Positions 9,729 through 18,957 are shown, numbered from the stretch's first letter. The stretch: DNA of 64,000 bases from JAAZMI01 sp050948785 (GCA_050948785.1 JBMNEM010000006.1:186001-250000); one strand, 5' to 3'. Notes: generated by a model from the letters alone, not told the origin. A program made the numbers and translations.

Positions 9729-12008
9729 TTGCTTACAAAGGAACAACCATTAACCAAATTTTTTGTGCCCAAGGGTGTAGCTGTAATCGGGGCTTCCAAA
9801 AACCCTGCCAAAGTAGGAAATGCCATTGTAAAAAATCTTTTGGCCAGCCGTTACACCGGCCAGATTTATCCGATTAATCCCAAGGAAGAAGAAATTTTAG
9901 GGCTAAGATGCTATCAAAACGTGCGGGATATACCCCCCGGAACGGAAAACGGAAACAGAGAAAATGTAGAGCTGGCGGTAATTGCCATCCCCGCTTCCAG
10001 GGTCCTGGAAGCTGTTAGGGACTGTGCCCAAAGGGGTATTCGTTTTGCCATCGTCATCACCGCCGGTTTTAAAGAAACAGGCCCGGACGGAATGGAACTG
10101 GAAAAAAAACTGGCAGCTTTTTGCCGTGAACAAAAGATCCGCCTTTTAGGGCCGAATTGCGTCGGGCTAATCCACACCCATACACCGATCAACGCCTCTT
10201 TTGGCCGGGGGATCCCCCGGCAGGGTAATATCGCCTTTATTTCCCAAAGTGGAGCCATTCTGATTTCTATTCTGGATTGGAGTCAAATTGCCGGCATCGG
10301 TTTTTCACATTTTGTCAGCTTAGGCAATAAAGCCGACCTGCAGGAAACAGATTTCCTGGAATATGCCGCCTGGGACCCGACCACAAAAGTAATCTTATGC
10401 TACCTGGAAGACATCACTGCTGGGCAGAAATTTTTAGAAGTCGCCACACGCATCTCTGCCCGCAAGCCGATCATTATTTTAAAATCCGGAGCCAGCCCGG
10501 CAGGAGCAAGGGCCGCTTCATCCCATACAGGTGCCCTGGCCGGAGCGGATCGTGCTTATGATGCCGCTTTCCGGAAAAGTGCCGTGCTCCGGGCCGGAAA
10601 CATGGAAGAACTCTTTGACATGGCGGCGGCCTTTGCCCACCAGCCTTTACCCGCAGGAGATAAAATTGCCATCGTCACGAATGCGGGTGGGCCGGGAATT
10701 CTGACCACAGACCGGGTAGAAAAAACAGGGCTGCACATGGCCCGCTTTACAACAGAAACGACAAAACAGCTGCGCATGTACCTGCCGCCGGAAGCAAGCA
10801 TTTACAACCCCGTGGATGTCCTGGGTGATGCCGGGGCTGATCGCTACTTTTTTGCCCTGGAAAAAGTCCTCAGTGATCCACAGGTGGAAGGGGTCATCGC
10901 TTTACTTTGCCCCTCCGCCATGGTCGATCCTGCGGAGATTGCCCAAGCTATTGTTAAAGCGCGGCAAAAAATTTCCCAAAAACCCTTATTGGCTGTTTTT
11001 ATGGGAGGCAAAGAAATCCAGACCGGGGAAAAAATTTTGCTGGAGGCCGGCATACCCTGCTATACTTTTCCCGAAAGGGCTGTCACCGCCCTGGAAGGTA
11101 TGGTCCGCTATGCCAAAAATAAGGTTCGCCTGCACCAAAGGCAGGATATCCGGACAGAGACGGTTAAAAAAGTAGCAGAAGGGGAAAAAACAGCCCCGGT
11201 CCCCGATAAAATATCTTATAATACAGCACAGGTCAAAGCCACTTTTTATGACGCCCTGAAAGAAAGAAGGATCGTGCTGTTGGAGCATGAAGGAGTGAAA
11301 GTCCTGCGTGCTTTTAATATTCCTGCCGCAACAGCGTTTTTAGCCAGGGACCCCCGGGAAGCGGCACAAAAAGCGGAACAAGTCGGTTTCCCCGTGGTGC
11401 TCAAAATTGCTTCGCCCAAAATCCCGCATAAAAGCGATATCGGCGGGGTAATGCCAAACCTGGAAAGCGTTGCAGAAGTAGAGAAAAATTTTCGCGAGAT
11501 GATGCAAAGGGTCCAGCATTTTTATCCCGATGCCCCCCTTTATGGCATTACAGTACAAAAAATGATGCCCCCGGGTATGGAAATTATTATCGGGTCCTCC
11601 GTGGATATCCAGTTTGGGCCCTTGCTGGTTTTTGGCCTCGGAGGTATTTATGTCAATCTTTTTGAAGATGTTTCCATGCGGCTGGCCAAAAACCTTCATG
11701 AGCAGGATATCGAGGAAATGATCAAAGAAACAAAAGCATACCATCTTTTAAAAGGATTCAGGGGAAGCAAACCCCTGGACCTGCAATCCCTGAAAGATGT
11801 TATTTTACATACAGCACAGCTTGTTACAGAATTTCCGGAGATCAAAGAAATGGATATTAATCCCCTGCTGGTTTACGAAAAAGGTGTCTGTGCCGTTGAT
11901 GCGAAAATCACTCTTTCCCACCGTATTCTGGACAACACTTATCCTCCTCTGGAACAAACGGCACACCCAAAGTATTTAGCCGCACAGCTGACAGAAAGGA
12001 GAGTCTAG
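9729..12008 (+). CDS. Acyl-CoA synthetase (ADP/NDP-forming), fused alpha-beta type
   Basis: A 759-residue enzyme that interconverts acetyl-(acyl-)CoA + ADP + Pi with the free acid + ATP, a substrate-level phosphorylation step. The N-terminal CoA-binding Rossmann domain opens with GVAVIGASKNPAKVG. The middle ligase region has the phosphohistidine motif SSHTGALAGADRAYD (His near residue 267). The C-terminal ATP-grasp beta-subunit domain (about 530-750) has GFPVVLKIASPKIPHKSDIGG and ends in MDINPLLV. In many archaea alpha and beta are separate chains; here they are fused. The start is TTG, with AAGGAG 8 nt upstream. It is followed one base later by the DRTGG protein, implying coupled expression. 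Confidence 0.92.
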   Translation: MLTKEQPLTKFFVPKGVAVIGASKNPAKVGNAIVKNLLASRYTGQIYPINPKEEEILGLRCYQNVRDIPPGTENGNRENVELAVIAIPASRVLEAVRDCAQRGIRFAIVITAGFKETGPDGMELEKKLAAFCREQKIRLLGPNCVGLIHTHTPINASFGRGIPRQGNIAFISQSGAILISILDWSQIAGIGFSHFVSLGNKADLQETDFLEYAAWDPTTKVILCYLEDITAGQKFLEVATRISARKPIIILKSGASPAGARAASSHTGALAGADRAYDAAFRKSAVLRAGNMEELFDMAAAFAHQPLPAGDKIAIVTNAGGPGILTTDRVEKTGLHMARFTTETTKQLRMYLPPEASIYNPVDVLGDAGADRYFFALEKVLSDPQVEGVIALLCPSAMVDPAEIAQAIVKARQKISQKPLLAVFMGGKEIQTGEKILLEAGIPCYTFPERAVTALEGMVRYAKNKVRLHQRQDIRTETVKKVAEGEKTAPVPDKISYNTAQVKATFYDALKERRIVLLEHEGVKVLRAFNIPAATAFLARDPREAAQKAEQVGFPVVLKIASPKIPHKSDIGGVMPNLESVAEVEKNFREMMQRVQHFYPDAPLYGITVQKMMPPGMEIIIGSSVDIQFGPLLVFGLGGIYVNLFEDVSMRLAKNLHEQDIEEMIKETKAYHLLKGFRGSKPLDLQSLKDVILHTAQLVTEFPEIKEMDINPLLVYEKGVCAVDAKITLSHRILDNTYPPLEQTAHPKYLAAQLTERRV

Positions 12009-12009
12009 C

Positions 12010-13113
12010 TTGTTAAAAAAGTTGTATCTGATGGGTGAATCGGGTGCCGGTAAAACGGCTATTGCCCTGAGCTTCGCCCTGCACCTCCAGGAAAAAGGGT
12101 TGCAAGTTGCTTATTTTAAGCCCAAAACGGCCGCCCGGCACCTGCCCCCCAACCAGGATGCCGATGCTTATCTCCTGAAAAAGGTGCTGGGACTCCCCTG
12201 GGAAACGGAGCAAATCGCGCCTCTAAATTTTGAATCCATTTACATTTTTGGCCCCTCCGAACATATCCGGTTTTCAGCAAAAAGAATGGCCGATAAACTG
12301 GAAAACAACCTGGAGGAAATATCAAGTAACACCCAAATACTGCTGATCGAGGGAGGAAAATATCCCGGCGATTGTTTTTCTCTTTCACTTGACGATCTCA
12401 GTCTGGCCGTAAAATGGCAGGCCCCGGTAATCTTGGTCTCCGATTTGAATAAAGACACCGATCTGGACCGGCTCCTCTTTTATAATAACCTTATGCAAGC
12501 CCGGGGGGTTTTCCTGCTGGGAAATATATTTAACAATATTCCGCAGGCAATTCTGAGTAAAGCCCGGGAAGTATACCGTCCTCTGCTGGAGGAAAAGGGC
12601 TACCGGCTCCTGGGGATTATCCCCTCTCAACCAATGCTTACCTTTCCGACGGTAGCCGAATTTCGTGAAGCCCTGCAGGGAGAAATCTTAACAGGCGAAG
12701 AAAATCTGGGCCTGCCGGTAGAGGAAATCGTTGTCGGGACCATGACTATCGAAGGCGCTTTACGCTATCTCCGCAGAGCGATAAACAAGGCCGTGATTAC
12801 GGGAGGGGACCGTAGTGATATGGCTCTTACCGCTCTGGAAACAAGCATCTCCGTCCTGATTCTCACCGGAGGGCTCTACCCCGATATCCGGGTGATCACA
12901 CGGGCCCGGGAAAAAAACGTGCCTGTACTCCTTGTGCATTGTGATACATACACGACCATTGGACTGCTCCAGGGTGTCGTCAGGCAAATCCGTCCTGATG
13001 ATACCAAAACCATTACCCTGCTTAAAGAAGAAGTCATCCACCACTGTCCCTGGGAAAAAATCGCTGCAGAGATGGACTCCAGCAGGAATTTTTCCCAGGC
13101 AGAGAAACAATAA
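12010..13113 (+). CDS. P-loop/DRTGG-domain protein, phosphotransacetylase N-terminal-like
   Basis: A 367-residue protein with a BioD-like P-loop ATPase domain at the N-terminus (Walker A GESGAGKT, residues 8-15) and a DRTGG-type domain at about residues 220-330 (GTMTIEGALRYL, VITGGDRSD). This architecture matches the regulatory N-terminal half of long phosphotransacetylases, but the catalytic acyltransferase half is absent. Its TTG start lies one base after the stop of the acyl-CoA synthetase, so the two are coupled. I infer a nucleotide-sensing regulator or partner of the synthetase; the actual activity is unknown. Confidence 0.75.
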   Translation: MLKKLYLMGESGAGKTAIALSFALHLQEKGLQVAYFKPKTAARHLPPNQDADAYLLKKVLGLPWETEQIAPLNFESIYIFGPSEHIRFSAKRMADKLENNLEEISSNTQILLIEGGKYPGDCFSLSLDDLSLAVKWQAPVILVSDLNKDTDLDRLLFYNNLMQARGVFLLGNIFNNIPQAILSKAREVYRPLLEEKGYRLLGIIPSQPMLTFPTVAEFREALQGEILTGEENLGLPVEEIVVGTMTIEGALRYLRRAINKAVITGGDRSDMALTALETSISVLILTGGLYPDIRVITRAREKNVPVLLVHCDTYTTIGLLQGVVRQIRPDDTKTITLLKEEVIHHCPWEKIAAEMDSSRNFSQAEKQ

Positions 13114-13431
13114 CACACCGGAAGCCGGCAATGCTCAATTCTGACTTTCCTGACACTGACAGCCCCGCCCCAACCACCAAGCCGGTCAACTTTTGCACTT
13201 CCCTGTCAGAGAACCTCTTTTATAAAAGTAACTGCAGGAGCCCAGGCGGCTCCGTTTTTCTTAATAAGATCATGAATTATACAATATTTTTGGTGCTAAA
13301 AATAGAAAATCAGATGAAATATATGATATAAATAACTAAGGTAATCAGAATTTATAGCTTGATGAAGCTAATAAGCTTAGGATTACCACTTCAAAAATGC
13401 AGCATCAATAAATTTTGTTGGAGGGATACCT
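13114..13431 (+). other. Intergenic region: terminator and gdhA upstream region
   Basis: 318 bp without a gene. It holds a terminator at 13237-13259 and, nearer gdhA, an AT-rich stretch with a small inverted repeat TAGCTT-GATG-AAGCTA (13355-13370), which could be an operator or leader hairpin. The gdhA ribosome binding site GGAGGG lies at 13420-13426. I see no convincing small ORF. Confidence 0.5.
13237..13259 (+). terminator. Rho-independent terminator after acyl-CoA synthetase operon
   Basis: GGAGCC (13237-13242), a 5-nt loop, GGCTCC (13248-13253), then G and five T. The stem is short but GC-rich and well placed downstream of the two-gene operon. Confidence 0.65.
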
Positions 13432-14703
13432 TTGTCAAACCAGGCCAAAGAAAAAGTTAATACTTACGAGGTTGCCAAAAGGCGCCTGAAAAAAGCTACA
13501 GAAGAACTGGCTCTCCCGGCAAGCGTTTATGAGCGTTTAAAAGATTGTGATCGTGTCCTGGAAGCAGCCATCCCGGTGGAAATGGATGATGGTACACTAC
13601 GTGTCTTCAAAGGCTACCGTGCCCAGCACAATAACGTTTTGGGACCGTACAAAGGAGGCGTTCGCTTCCACCCGGAGGTGGATCTGGATGAAGCAAAAGC
13701 CCTCTCCATCTGGATGACAATCAAGTGTGCCGTAGCCCGGGTCCCCTTTGGCGGGGGTAAAGGAGCCGTCGCCTGTGATCCCCTGCAGATGTCTCCACAG
13801 GAAATCGAACGCCTCAGCCGTCAGTATATACGGTCCATGGCCCCCATTTTAGGCCCCAAAATAGATATTCCGGCACCGGATGTGAACACCAATCCCCAGG
13901 TCATGGCCTGGATGACTGACGAGTACTGCAACATTCGGGGGTACGATGATTTGGGCGTGATTACAGGCAAACCCCTGGATATGGGCGGCAGTGCCGGGAG
14001 GGAAACCGCTACCGGACGGGGCGTCATGTTCACTGTGCGTGAAGCGGCCAAAGTCAAAGGTCTTACACTGAAAAATGCAACTCTTGCCGTGCAGGGTTAT
14101 GGCAATGTTGGTTCTGCCGCAGCCCGCTTTTTGGCCCAGGAAGGTTGCAAGCTGATTGCCGTGGCGGATATTTTCGGCGGTATCTACGATGAAAACGGCC
14201 TTGATGCAGAAGCGCTCTATCAATACTGCCGGGAAACAGGCACTGTCAAAGACTTTCCGGAAAGTAAAGGCAGCATCACAACAGAAGAACTTTTTGCTTT
14301 GGATTGTGAGATCATCGTTCCTGCTGCCATGGAGAACCAGATTACCCCGGAGGTAGCCCAAAACATCAAAGCCAAGATCATCGGTGAAGGGGCCAACGGG
14401 CCAACCACTCCCGAAGCGGATGAGGTTTTGAAAGAAAAAGACATTTTTGTTGTTCCGGATATTCTGGCTAACAGCGGAGGTGTAGCCACCTCCTATTTTG
14501 AGTGGGTCCAGAATAACTATTCCTACTACTGGACAGAAGAAGAGGTCGGCAAACGCCTGGAACTGAAAATGGTCGAAGCCTTTAACCATGTTTATGATTA
14601 CCAGCGCAATTTTAATAAAAAAATTACCATGCGGGAAGCGGCCTTCATGTATGCGCTGCAGCGCCTTGCAGATGCCATGAAAATAAGGGGTTGGATCAGA
14701 TAA
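13432..14703 (+). CDS. gdhA: Glu/Leu/Phe/Val dehydrogenase family (glutamate dehydrogenase)
   Basis: A 423-residue NAD(P)-dependent amino acid dehydrogenase, most likely glutamate dehydrogenase, which links 2-oxoglutarate and ammonium to glutamate. The substrate site shows GPYKGGVRFHP (near residues 69-79) and the catalytic lysine segment PFGGGKGAV (near 105). The C-terminal Rossmann domain shows VQGYGNVGSAAARF (near 220). The length fits the hexameric ~420-residue GDH group used catabolically by Clostridia. The start is TTG, with GGAGGG 6-8 nt upstream. It is monocistronic, with a strong terminator at 14801-14842. Coenzyme preference cannot be read with confidence. Confidence 0.93.
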   Translation: MSNQAKEKVNTYEVAKRRLKKATEELALPASVYERLKDCDRVLEAAIPVEMDDGTLRVFKGYRAQHNNVLGPYKGGVRFHPEVDLDEAKALSIWMTIKCAVARVPFGGGKGAVACDPLQMSPQEIERLSRQYIRSMAPILGPKIDIPAPDVNTNPQVMAWMTDEYCNIRGYDDLGVITGKPLDMGGSAGRETATGRGVMFTVREAAKVKGLTLKNATLAVQGYGNVGSAAARFLAQEGCKLIAVADIFGGIYDENGLDAEALYQYCRETGTVKDFPESKGSITTEELFALDCEIIVPAAMENQITPEVAQNIKAKIIGEGANGPTTPEADEVLKEKDIFVVPDILANSGGVATSYFEWVQNNYSYYWTEEEVGKRLELKMVEAFNHVYDYQRNFNKKITMREAAFMYALQRLADAMKIRGWIR

Positions 14704-14800
14704 AGCTAAGAAAAAGAACTGCCTTACGGTGCAGCGCGGTTTGACATGCGCTGAAATGAAGAAGGCCGTTCCTGCTATATGCCTTTTGAAAAAACTAAAG

Positions 14801-14842
14801 AAAAACCCCGGGGGTAGCCATTAAATATCCCGGGGTTTTTTA
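14801..14842. terminator. Bidirectional terminator between gdhA and anti-sigma gene
   Basis: A symmetric hairpin: AAAAACCCCGGG, loop, then CCCGGGGTTTTTT. A-tract and T-tract flank a 9-bp GC-rich stem, so it can end transcription of gdhA from the left and of the anti-sigma operon from the right. Confidence 0.9.
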
Positions 14843-14871
14843 ATATCTCGGCGCATTTTTGCCTATATTTT

Positions 14872-16173
14872 TCATTGCACTGCCGGCAAATATAGTTTAA
14901 GTTCACCACCATTATTAAAAGTCTCCCTGCCCAGGAAACAATAGGACGGCAGCCGCAGCGTTTTTTGCTGGGCGTTATCCTCAACTGGGAAATCATGGTA
15001 AGTTAAATATACTTCCTGGAAAGAAAAATCAAGCCTGGGGGAGGAAGCATACCATTCTATCCCCTGCACCTGTTCAAAAGCTTGGGCCGGTGACAGGAGA
15101 GAGTAAAAACCAGGCGGCAACACTTTGCCATCCTCTTGATAATAATAAGCAAGAATGCCCTTTCCTTCTCCATAATGCAGGATCAGCGGTAGTTCCGGCA
15201 CACCGCTTTTTTGGGGACTGTAAGATACCTCCACAAAAGTACCTTCGGACGTTTCCTGAAGCCTGCTTTCCAGGGAATCCCCTTCCCTGACGGGAAACCC
15301 TTCATTGGAGAGAATTTCTTTGGCCCACTCCGGCGTAGCGATGGACCGGGCCTCACTTTGCATCATGGAAGGCATCATGGAAGCAACTGTTTTCCGCGGT
15401 TTCCAGGAATGATTGACTTTTTCTACCGGCGAGGCCGCCTCCGTTTGCGTGGTCTTGTAAAAAACCGGCGGCAGATTAATTTTACCCGCCACTTTAAAGC
15501 TCTGCAGGTTTCCTCCCACCTTAAACTCCGTCTCCGGCTCAGTTGTTTCACCTTGTGATTCAAGGGGAACAGATTTACCGGGGTCTTCCTCTGGCCCCGA
15601 TTCCGGTTCCTTTGCCGGTTGCCCCTGGGAAGGAGGAGCATCCTTACCCGGGGGTGTTACGGAAGTCCCTCCGGTCCCTGTCTCCTGGAAATCTGCTTCT
15701 TGCCCCTGTTCGGAAAGTTTATCCGGAGATTCTTTCTCAACCACAGAAGGGGGGGGGTTCTCCCCTGCGGCCTGTGCATCCGGTTCATTTTGCTCAATCA
15801 TTGCCGTGTAAGGATCCTGGAGTATACCATTCCCCGGCCCTGGTTTAACCGGACCCTGGTTATAAAATACTGTCAGGGCTATGGCCATAATGACAGTAGC
15901 TGCTGTTAACAGAGGATAGGAAAGGTACTTTTGGGGATATTTAAAAACCTCGGTGAACAAACCGGCTGCTTTACTTTTCTTTTCAACGCCCCTGCCCGCA
16001 CTTTGGCTTTTTTCCATTAAAGATTCCCTTAGTTCATCCTGAAAGGAAGAAGAGGACTGCACTTTAGGCATACCGTAAAGCAAGGAAGCCACTTCTTTCA
16101 GTTCCTGAACCTCTTCCGGCGAGGAACAAAGTTCTTCTACGGTCTCATCCCATTCAAATTGCCGCGTTGTAAT
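14872..16173 (-). CDS. Membrane-anchored anti-sigma factor, likely non-canonical start
   Basis: Cognate regulator of the adjacent ECF sigma gene. The frame has one membrane helix (LLTAATVIMAIALTVFY), a long Pro/Glu/Gly-rich linker (PSVVEKESPDKLSE and similar), and a C-terminal extracytoplasmic domain. The first ATG/GTG/TTG in frame is a GTG at 16092, but the frame stays open upstream and encodes a plausible anti-sigma N-terminus (EELCSSPEEVQELKEV, continuing into ASLLYGMP). No normal start exists there. An ATT at 16173 lies directly after AAGGAGGGG and would give a 433-residue product overlapping the sigma gene by 20 nt. I therefore give the extended limits, with the conservative start at 16092. 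Confidence 0.75.
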   Translation of the reverse strand: MTTRQFEWDETVEELCSSPEEVQELKEVASLLYGMPKVQSSSSFQDELRESLMEKSQSAGRGVEKKSKAAGLFTEVFKYPQKYLSYPLLTAATVIMAIALTVFYNQGPVKPGPGNGILQDPYTAMIEQNEPDAQAAGENPPPSVVEKESPDKLSEQGQEADFQETGTGGTSVTPPGKDAPPSQGQPAKEPESGPEEDPGKSVPLESQGETTEPETEFKVGGNLQSFKVAGKINLPPVFYKTTQTEAASPVEKVNHSWKPRKTVASMMPSMMQSEARSIATPEWAKEILSNEGFPVREGDSLESRLQETSEGTFVEVSYSPQKSGVPELPLILHYGEGKGILAYYYQEDGKVLPPGFYSLLSPAQAFEQVQGIEWYASSPRLDFSFQEVYLTYHDFPVEDNAQQKTLRLPSYCFLGRETFNNGGELKLYLPAVQ

Positions 16174-16720
16174 CCCCTCCTTCCAGTTTTTTACGCAAGC
16201 TTTTCAGACCTCGGAACAGCAGTGCCTTGATCGCCCCTTCTTTTTTATCGAGAACCGAAGCAATCTCTTTTATTTTCAGGCCTTCCTGAAAGCGGAGCAG
16301 CAAAGCATCCTGCTGATTCGGACTGAGTGTTTGGATAGCCCTGAGTAATTCCTCTCTGGTTACATCCCGCAGAACTTTATCCTCGGGATTACCGGACCCC
16401 GGGGTAATAAATTCCCAACTGCCCTCGTCCAGCAGCAGCGGCTCTCGCCGGCGAAACTGATCAATAACCTGATTGCGGGCAATGGTATAAAGCCAGCTGG
16501 CAAAAGAGTACCCCTGTCCTTGCCACTTAAATTTATGGATATTGGACAGAGCTTTATAGAAAGTTTCCGCCACCAAATCTTCTGCCAACTGCGAATTTTG
16601 AACCCGGTGATATATGTAGTTATAGATTTTAGGAAAATAATGATCATAAAGTGGAGCAAAAGAACGGGGATTTTGTTGTGCCTGGCAGATAATTTCCCGC
16701 TCTCTTTCTTCTAGCAACAA
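16154..16720 (-). CDS. ECF-type RNA polymerase sigma factor
   Basis: 188-residue sigma-70 family factor of the extracytoplasmic-function type. Region 2 shows YNYIYHRVQNSQLAEDLVAETFYKA broken into the -10-binding helices (DLVAETF near residue 47) and WLYTIARNQVIDQFRR (near 75-90). Region 4 shows LSPNQQDALLLRF and the helix-turn-helix KIKEIASVLDKKEGAIKALL. There is no sign of an anti-sigma or SnoaL extension. Its 3' end overlaps the anti-sigma gene, the usual coupling for a sigma/anti-sigma pair. It probably autoregulates the operon in response to an envelope signal; the regulon is unknown. Confidence 0.93.
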   Translation of the reverse strand: MLLEEREREIICQAQQNPRSFAPLYDHYFPKIYNYIYHRVQNSQLAEDLVAETFYKALSNIHKFKWQGQGYSFASWLYTIARNQVIDQFRRREPLLLDEGSWEFITPGSGNPEDKVLRDVTREELLRAIQTLSPNQQDALLLRFQEGLKIKEIASVLDKKEGAIKALLFRGLKSLRKKLEGGDYNAAI

Positions 16721-17150
16721 CTGGACCTCTCCTTAGAAGGATTAAAATACTTTATCTTACTAGAATAAAGTACACCTCCTTTACCCCGGAGCTCATCATC
16801 TCCAGCAGGAAAACTCTGGCGAGAGCCGGTTACAACCCGCAAAAAAGATAAGCTCACAAGGGACCTGGGGTGTACCAATTCGTGTTTTATTTATTTCTAC
16901 TCCCGCGATACTATCTCCTGCTTGCCAGGCAAATACCACATTTTCACTTTAATGCTTAAATCCTGTAAATAAAGAAGATCCAGAAATTACCTCTTTGGCA
17001 GGCTAGATAACTTCTCCTATTATTTATAACGAAACTTTGACGCAAAAGGTTACTATAAAAAAAATTATTTTGGGACATTCCAAAATAATTTGGTTATCAG
17101 CTCAATATTGAGTACAGTATTACCTTTTGCACCGGCTTTTTCTACCGGTT
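16721..17150. other. Intergenic region upstream of ECF sigma operon
   Basis: 430 bp without a credible gene. The part next to the sigma gene must hold its promoter, but I could not pick a clear -35/-10. The distal part holds the terminator of the downstream glucokinase gene (17057-17091). The rest is AT-rich and unremarkable. Confidence 0.4.
17057..17091 (-). terminator. Terminator downstream of ROK kinase
   Basis: A perfect 12-bp inverted repeat (17062-17073 with 17080-17091) with a GACATT loop. On the minus strand it is followed by eight T, so it terminates the transcript from the ROK gene ending at 17151. Confidence 0.75.
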
Positions 17151-18116
17151 TTAAACCTGGAGCAAAAATTGCTCTAAAAGAGCGAGCATGCCCCTTATCC
17201 CGGCCTCTTCCCCCAAAACCGCCGGAACCACCTCCACCATTTCCCCCGCCGGTTGGATCGACGCTTCTTTTAAATGATGGCGCACCGGGCTAAAAATAAT
17301 TTCCCCCGCACGGGCCATCCCGCCGCCTATCGTGATCACCTCCGGATTTAACAGATTGACCACAGCAGCAAGTGCACGCCCCAGATAACAAGCAGCGTTT
17401 TCAACAATCCTGGCCGCCTCCGCATCGCCGTCTTTAGCCGCCTCAAAAACATGATAGGCCGTAAGCTCTTCATCTTCCTCCATTATTTTCTGCAGGGTTG
17501 TCCGGTGCCCCCTGGCGATGAGGGCACGGCCTTCGCGGGCAATGGCGCTCCCCGAAGCAAGGCTTTCCAGGCACCCGCGCCGCCCGCAGCCGCAGGGCGG
17601 CCCCCCGAACAAGACCGGAAGATGACCTATCTCCCCGGCAAAACCGCCGCTTCCCCGGTAGATTTCACCCTCAATAATTATGCCCCCGCCGATACCCGTT
17701 CCCAGGGTAATGTTCACCATGTTCCGTTTCCCTTTTCCGGCACCAAAAACAAATTCGCCATAAGCCGCAGCATTGGCATCGTTTTCAACCAGAACCGGTA
17801 AATTTAATTTTTCTTTTAATTTTTCCTCCAGAGGAAAACCTTCCCAACCGGGAAGATTTGGCGAGCTGATCATCGTTCTGGAATAAAAATCGAAAAACCC
17901 CGCCGCACAAACCCCGATCCCGGCCAGTTTATCCCGGGAAATCATTCCCTGACCGAGAACCTCCTCCAGGCCGGCGAGCAGGTTACGCCAAACATTGTCC
18001 CGGCCTTCCGCCGCTCTCGTAGGAAATTTCTGCAGTTTGAAGATTTTTCCTCCTTTTTCGGCCAGGGCAACCTGTATATTGGTTCCTCCCAAGTCCACAC
18101 TCAGCAGGTATTTCAT
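17151..18116 (-). CDS. glk: ROK-family glucokinase
   Basis: A 321-residue ROK (repressor/ORF/kinase) sugar kinase without a DNA-binding domain, so an enzyme rather than a repressor. It phosphorylates glucose to glucose 6-phosphate with ATP. Motifs seen: N-terminal phosphate loop SVDLGGTNIQVAL (residues 6-18), catalytic Asp in VENDANAAAYGE (near 112), glycine-rich LGTGIGGGII (near 138), and the ROK zinc motif with CGCGRRGCLE (near 176). The neighbouring membrane-type hydrolase gene ends 10 nt upstream on the same strand. Other hexoses are possible substrates. Confidence 0.9.
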   Translation of the reverse strand: MKYLLSVDLGGTNIQVALAEKGGKIFKLQKFPTRAAEGRDNVWRNLLAGLEEVLGQGMISRDKLAGIGVCAAGFFDFYSRTMISSPNLPGWEGFPLEEKLKEKLNLPVLVENDANAAAYGEFVFGAGKGKRNMVNITLGTGIGGGIIIEGEIYRGSGGFAGEIGHLPVLFGGPPCGCGRRGCLESLASGSAIAREGRALIARGHRTTLQKIMEEDEELTAYHVFEAAKDGDAEAARIVENAACYLGRALAAVVNLLNPEVITIGGGMARAGEIIFSPVRHHLKEASIQPAGEMVEVVPAVLGEEAGIRGMLALLEQFLLQV

Positions 18117-18125
18117 TTCACCATT

Positions 18126-18875
18126 TTACCCCTCATCACATATTTCTTTCCAGATAGGAGACATCATTTTTTTTACTTCCTTAAAAAAATCTTCGATATC
18201 CGGGACAACCAGTCTTTTACCTCTTTGAATAATTTCCTGGCATTTGGGCAGGTCGATGGAGGCAATATTATAACTATAAAAAACTTGCCTTTGGTAACGT
18301 AAAGCCATGAGCCGGACATCTAACGGTTCCTCTGCAGCGAACTGCCTAAAAGTAGCGAAAGCTTTTTGCAAAGAAAGATCACTTTTATTCAAAATCGGAG
18401 AAAGTTTACTGATCAGCTGCCGGACAAGCTCAGTATTGGCATGGGCCTTCCGGAGTAAATCAAGTAGTTCCGGCTGTTTTTCATAAACATAAAGCTCAAT
18501 ACCCATCTCTACAAAGTTATGTGCTTTCCACCAGCCATCATCGGCAGGAAGATAACAGGCATCCACAACACTGTTGACCAGCGGCCTTGCTTTTTCAAAA
18601 CAATATCCTCTTTCAAAATCCTTGTATTTTTTATCACTATAATAATCCAAACCTTTTGGTTCTATACCGTGACTGATCACACCCAGTGAAAAATTTAGTA
18701 AATCCTTGTTTTCCCCCTGAAAGTACTGCCAGAATTCCCGTCCCCTGGTGTGGCTCCGGTTCCAGTCCAGGCCGGTAATAACAATTATATCAGGGAAAAC
18801 ACTGCCCAAAACCGTAGCGTCATCCAGAAAACCCAGGACTTTACGGGCAAAATAAAGATGTGTTAAGGGATACAT
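18126..18875 (-). CDS. Zinc-dependent phospholipase C-like domain protein
   Basis: A 249-residue protein beginning MYPLTHLYFARKVLG. The N-terminal His, the LGSVFPDI segment (near residues 25-32), VISHGIE and HNFVEMGIELYV resemble the metal-ligand pattern of the zinc-dependent phospholipase C/S1-P1 superfamily found in uncharacterised Firmicutes proteins. There is no signal peptide, so it is probably cytoplasmic and its substrate is unknown. I chose ATG at 18875 (AGGTG 5-8 nt upstream) over a GTG two codons earlier. It lies 10 nt before the glucokinase gene and is probably co-transcribed with it. Confidence 0.55.
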   Translation of the reverse strand: MYPLTHLYFARKVLGFLDDATVLGSVFPDIIVITGLDWNRSHTRGREFWQYFQGENKDLLNFSLGVISHGIEPKGLDYYSDKKYKDFERGYCFEKARPLVNSVVDACYLPADDGWWKAHNFVEMGIELYVYEKQPELLDLLRKAHANTELVRQLISKLSPILNKSDLSLQKAFATFRQFAAEEPLDVRLMALRYQRQVFYSYNIASIDLPKCQEIIQRGKRLVVPDIEDFFKEVKKMMSPIWKEICDEG

Positions 18876-18927
18876 CTGCACACCTGCTTATTTTCGTAAA
18901 AAATTAACACGTTTTTACAGTAATAAT

Positions 18928-18957
18928 TTGACACCAAACTAAGGGTTCATGTATAAT
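18928..18957 (+). promoter_or_regulatory. Consensus sigma-A promoter of orphan small RNA
   Basis: TTGACA (18928-18933), an 18-bp spacer, and TATAAT (18952-18957): both hexamers match the housekeeping consensus perfectly. No plus-strand gene follows; instead there is a structured RNA ending in a terminator. Confidence 0.85.

Noticed and set aside
13355..13370. TAGCTT/AAGCTA inverted repeat as a riboswitch upstream of gdhA
   Set aside because: It is a single 6-bp stem without further structure or terminator; at most an operator.
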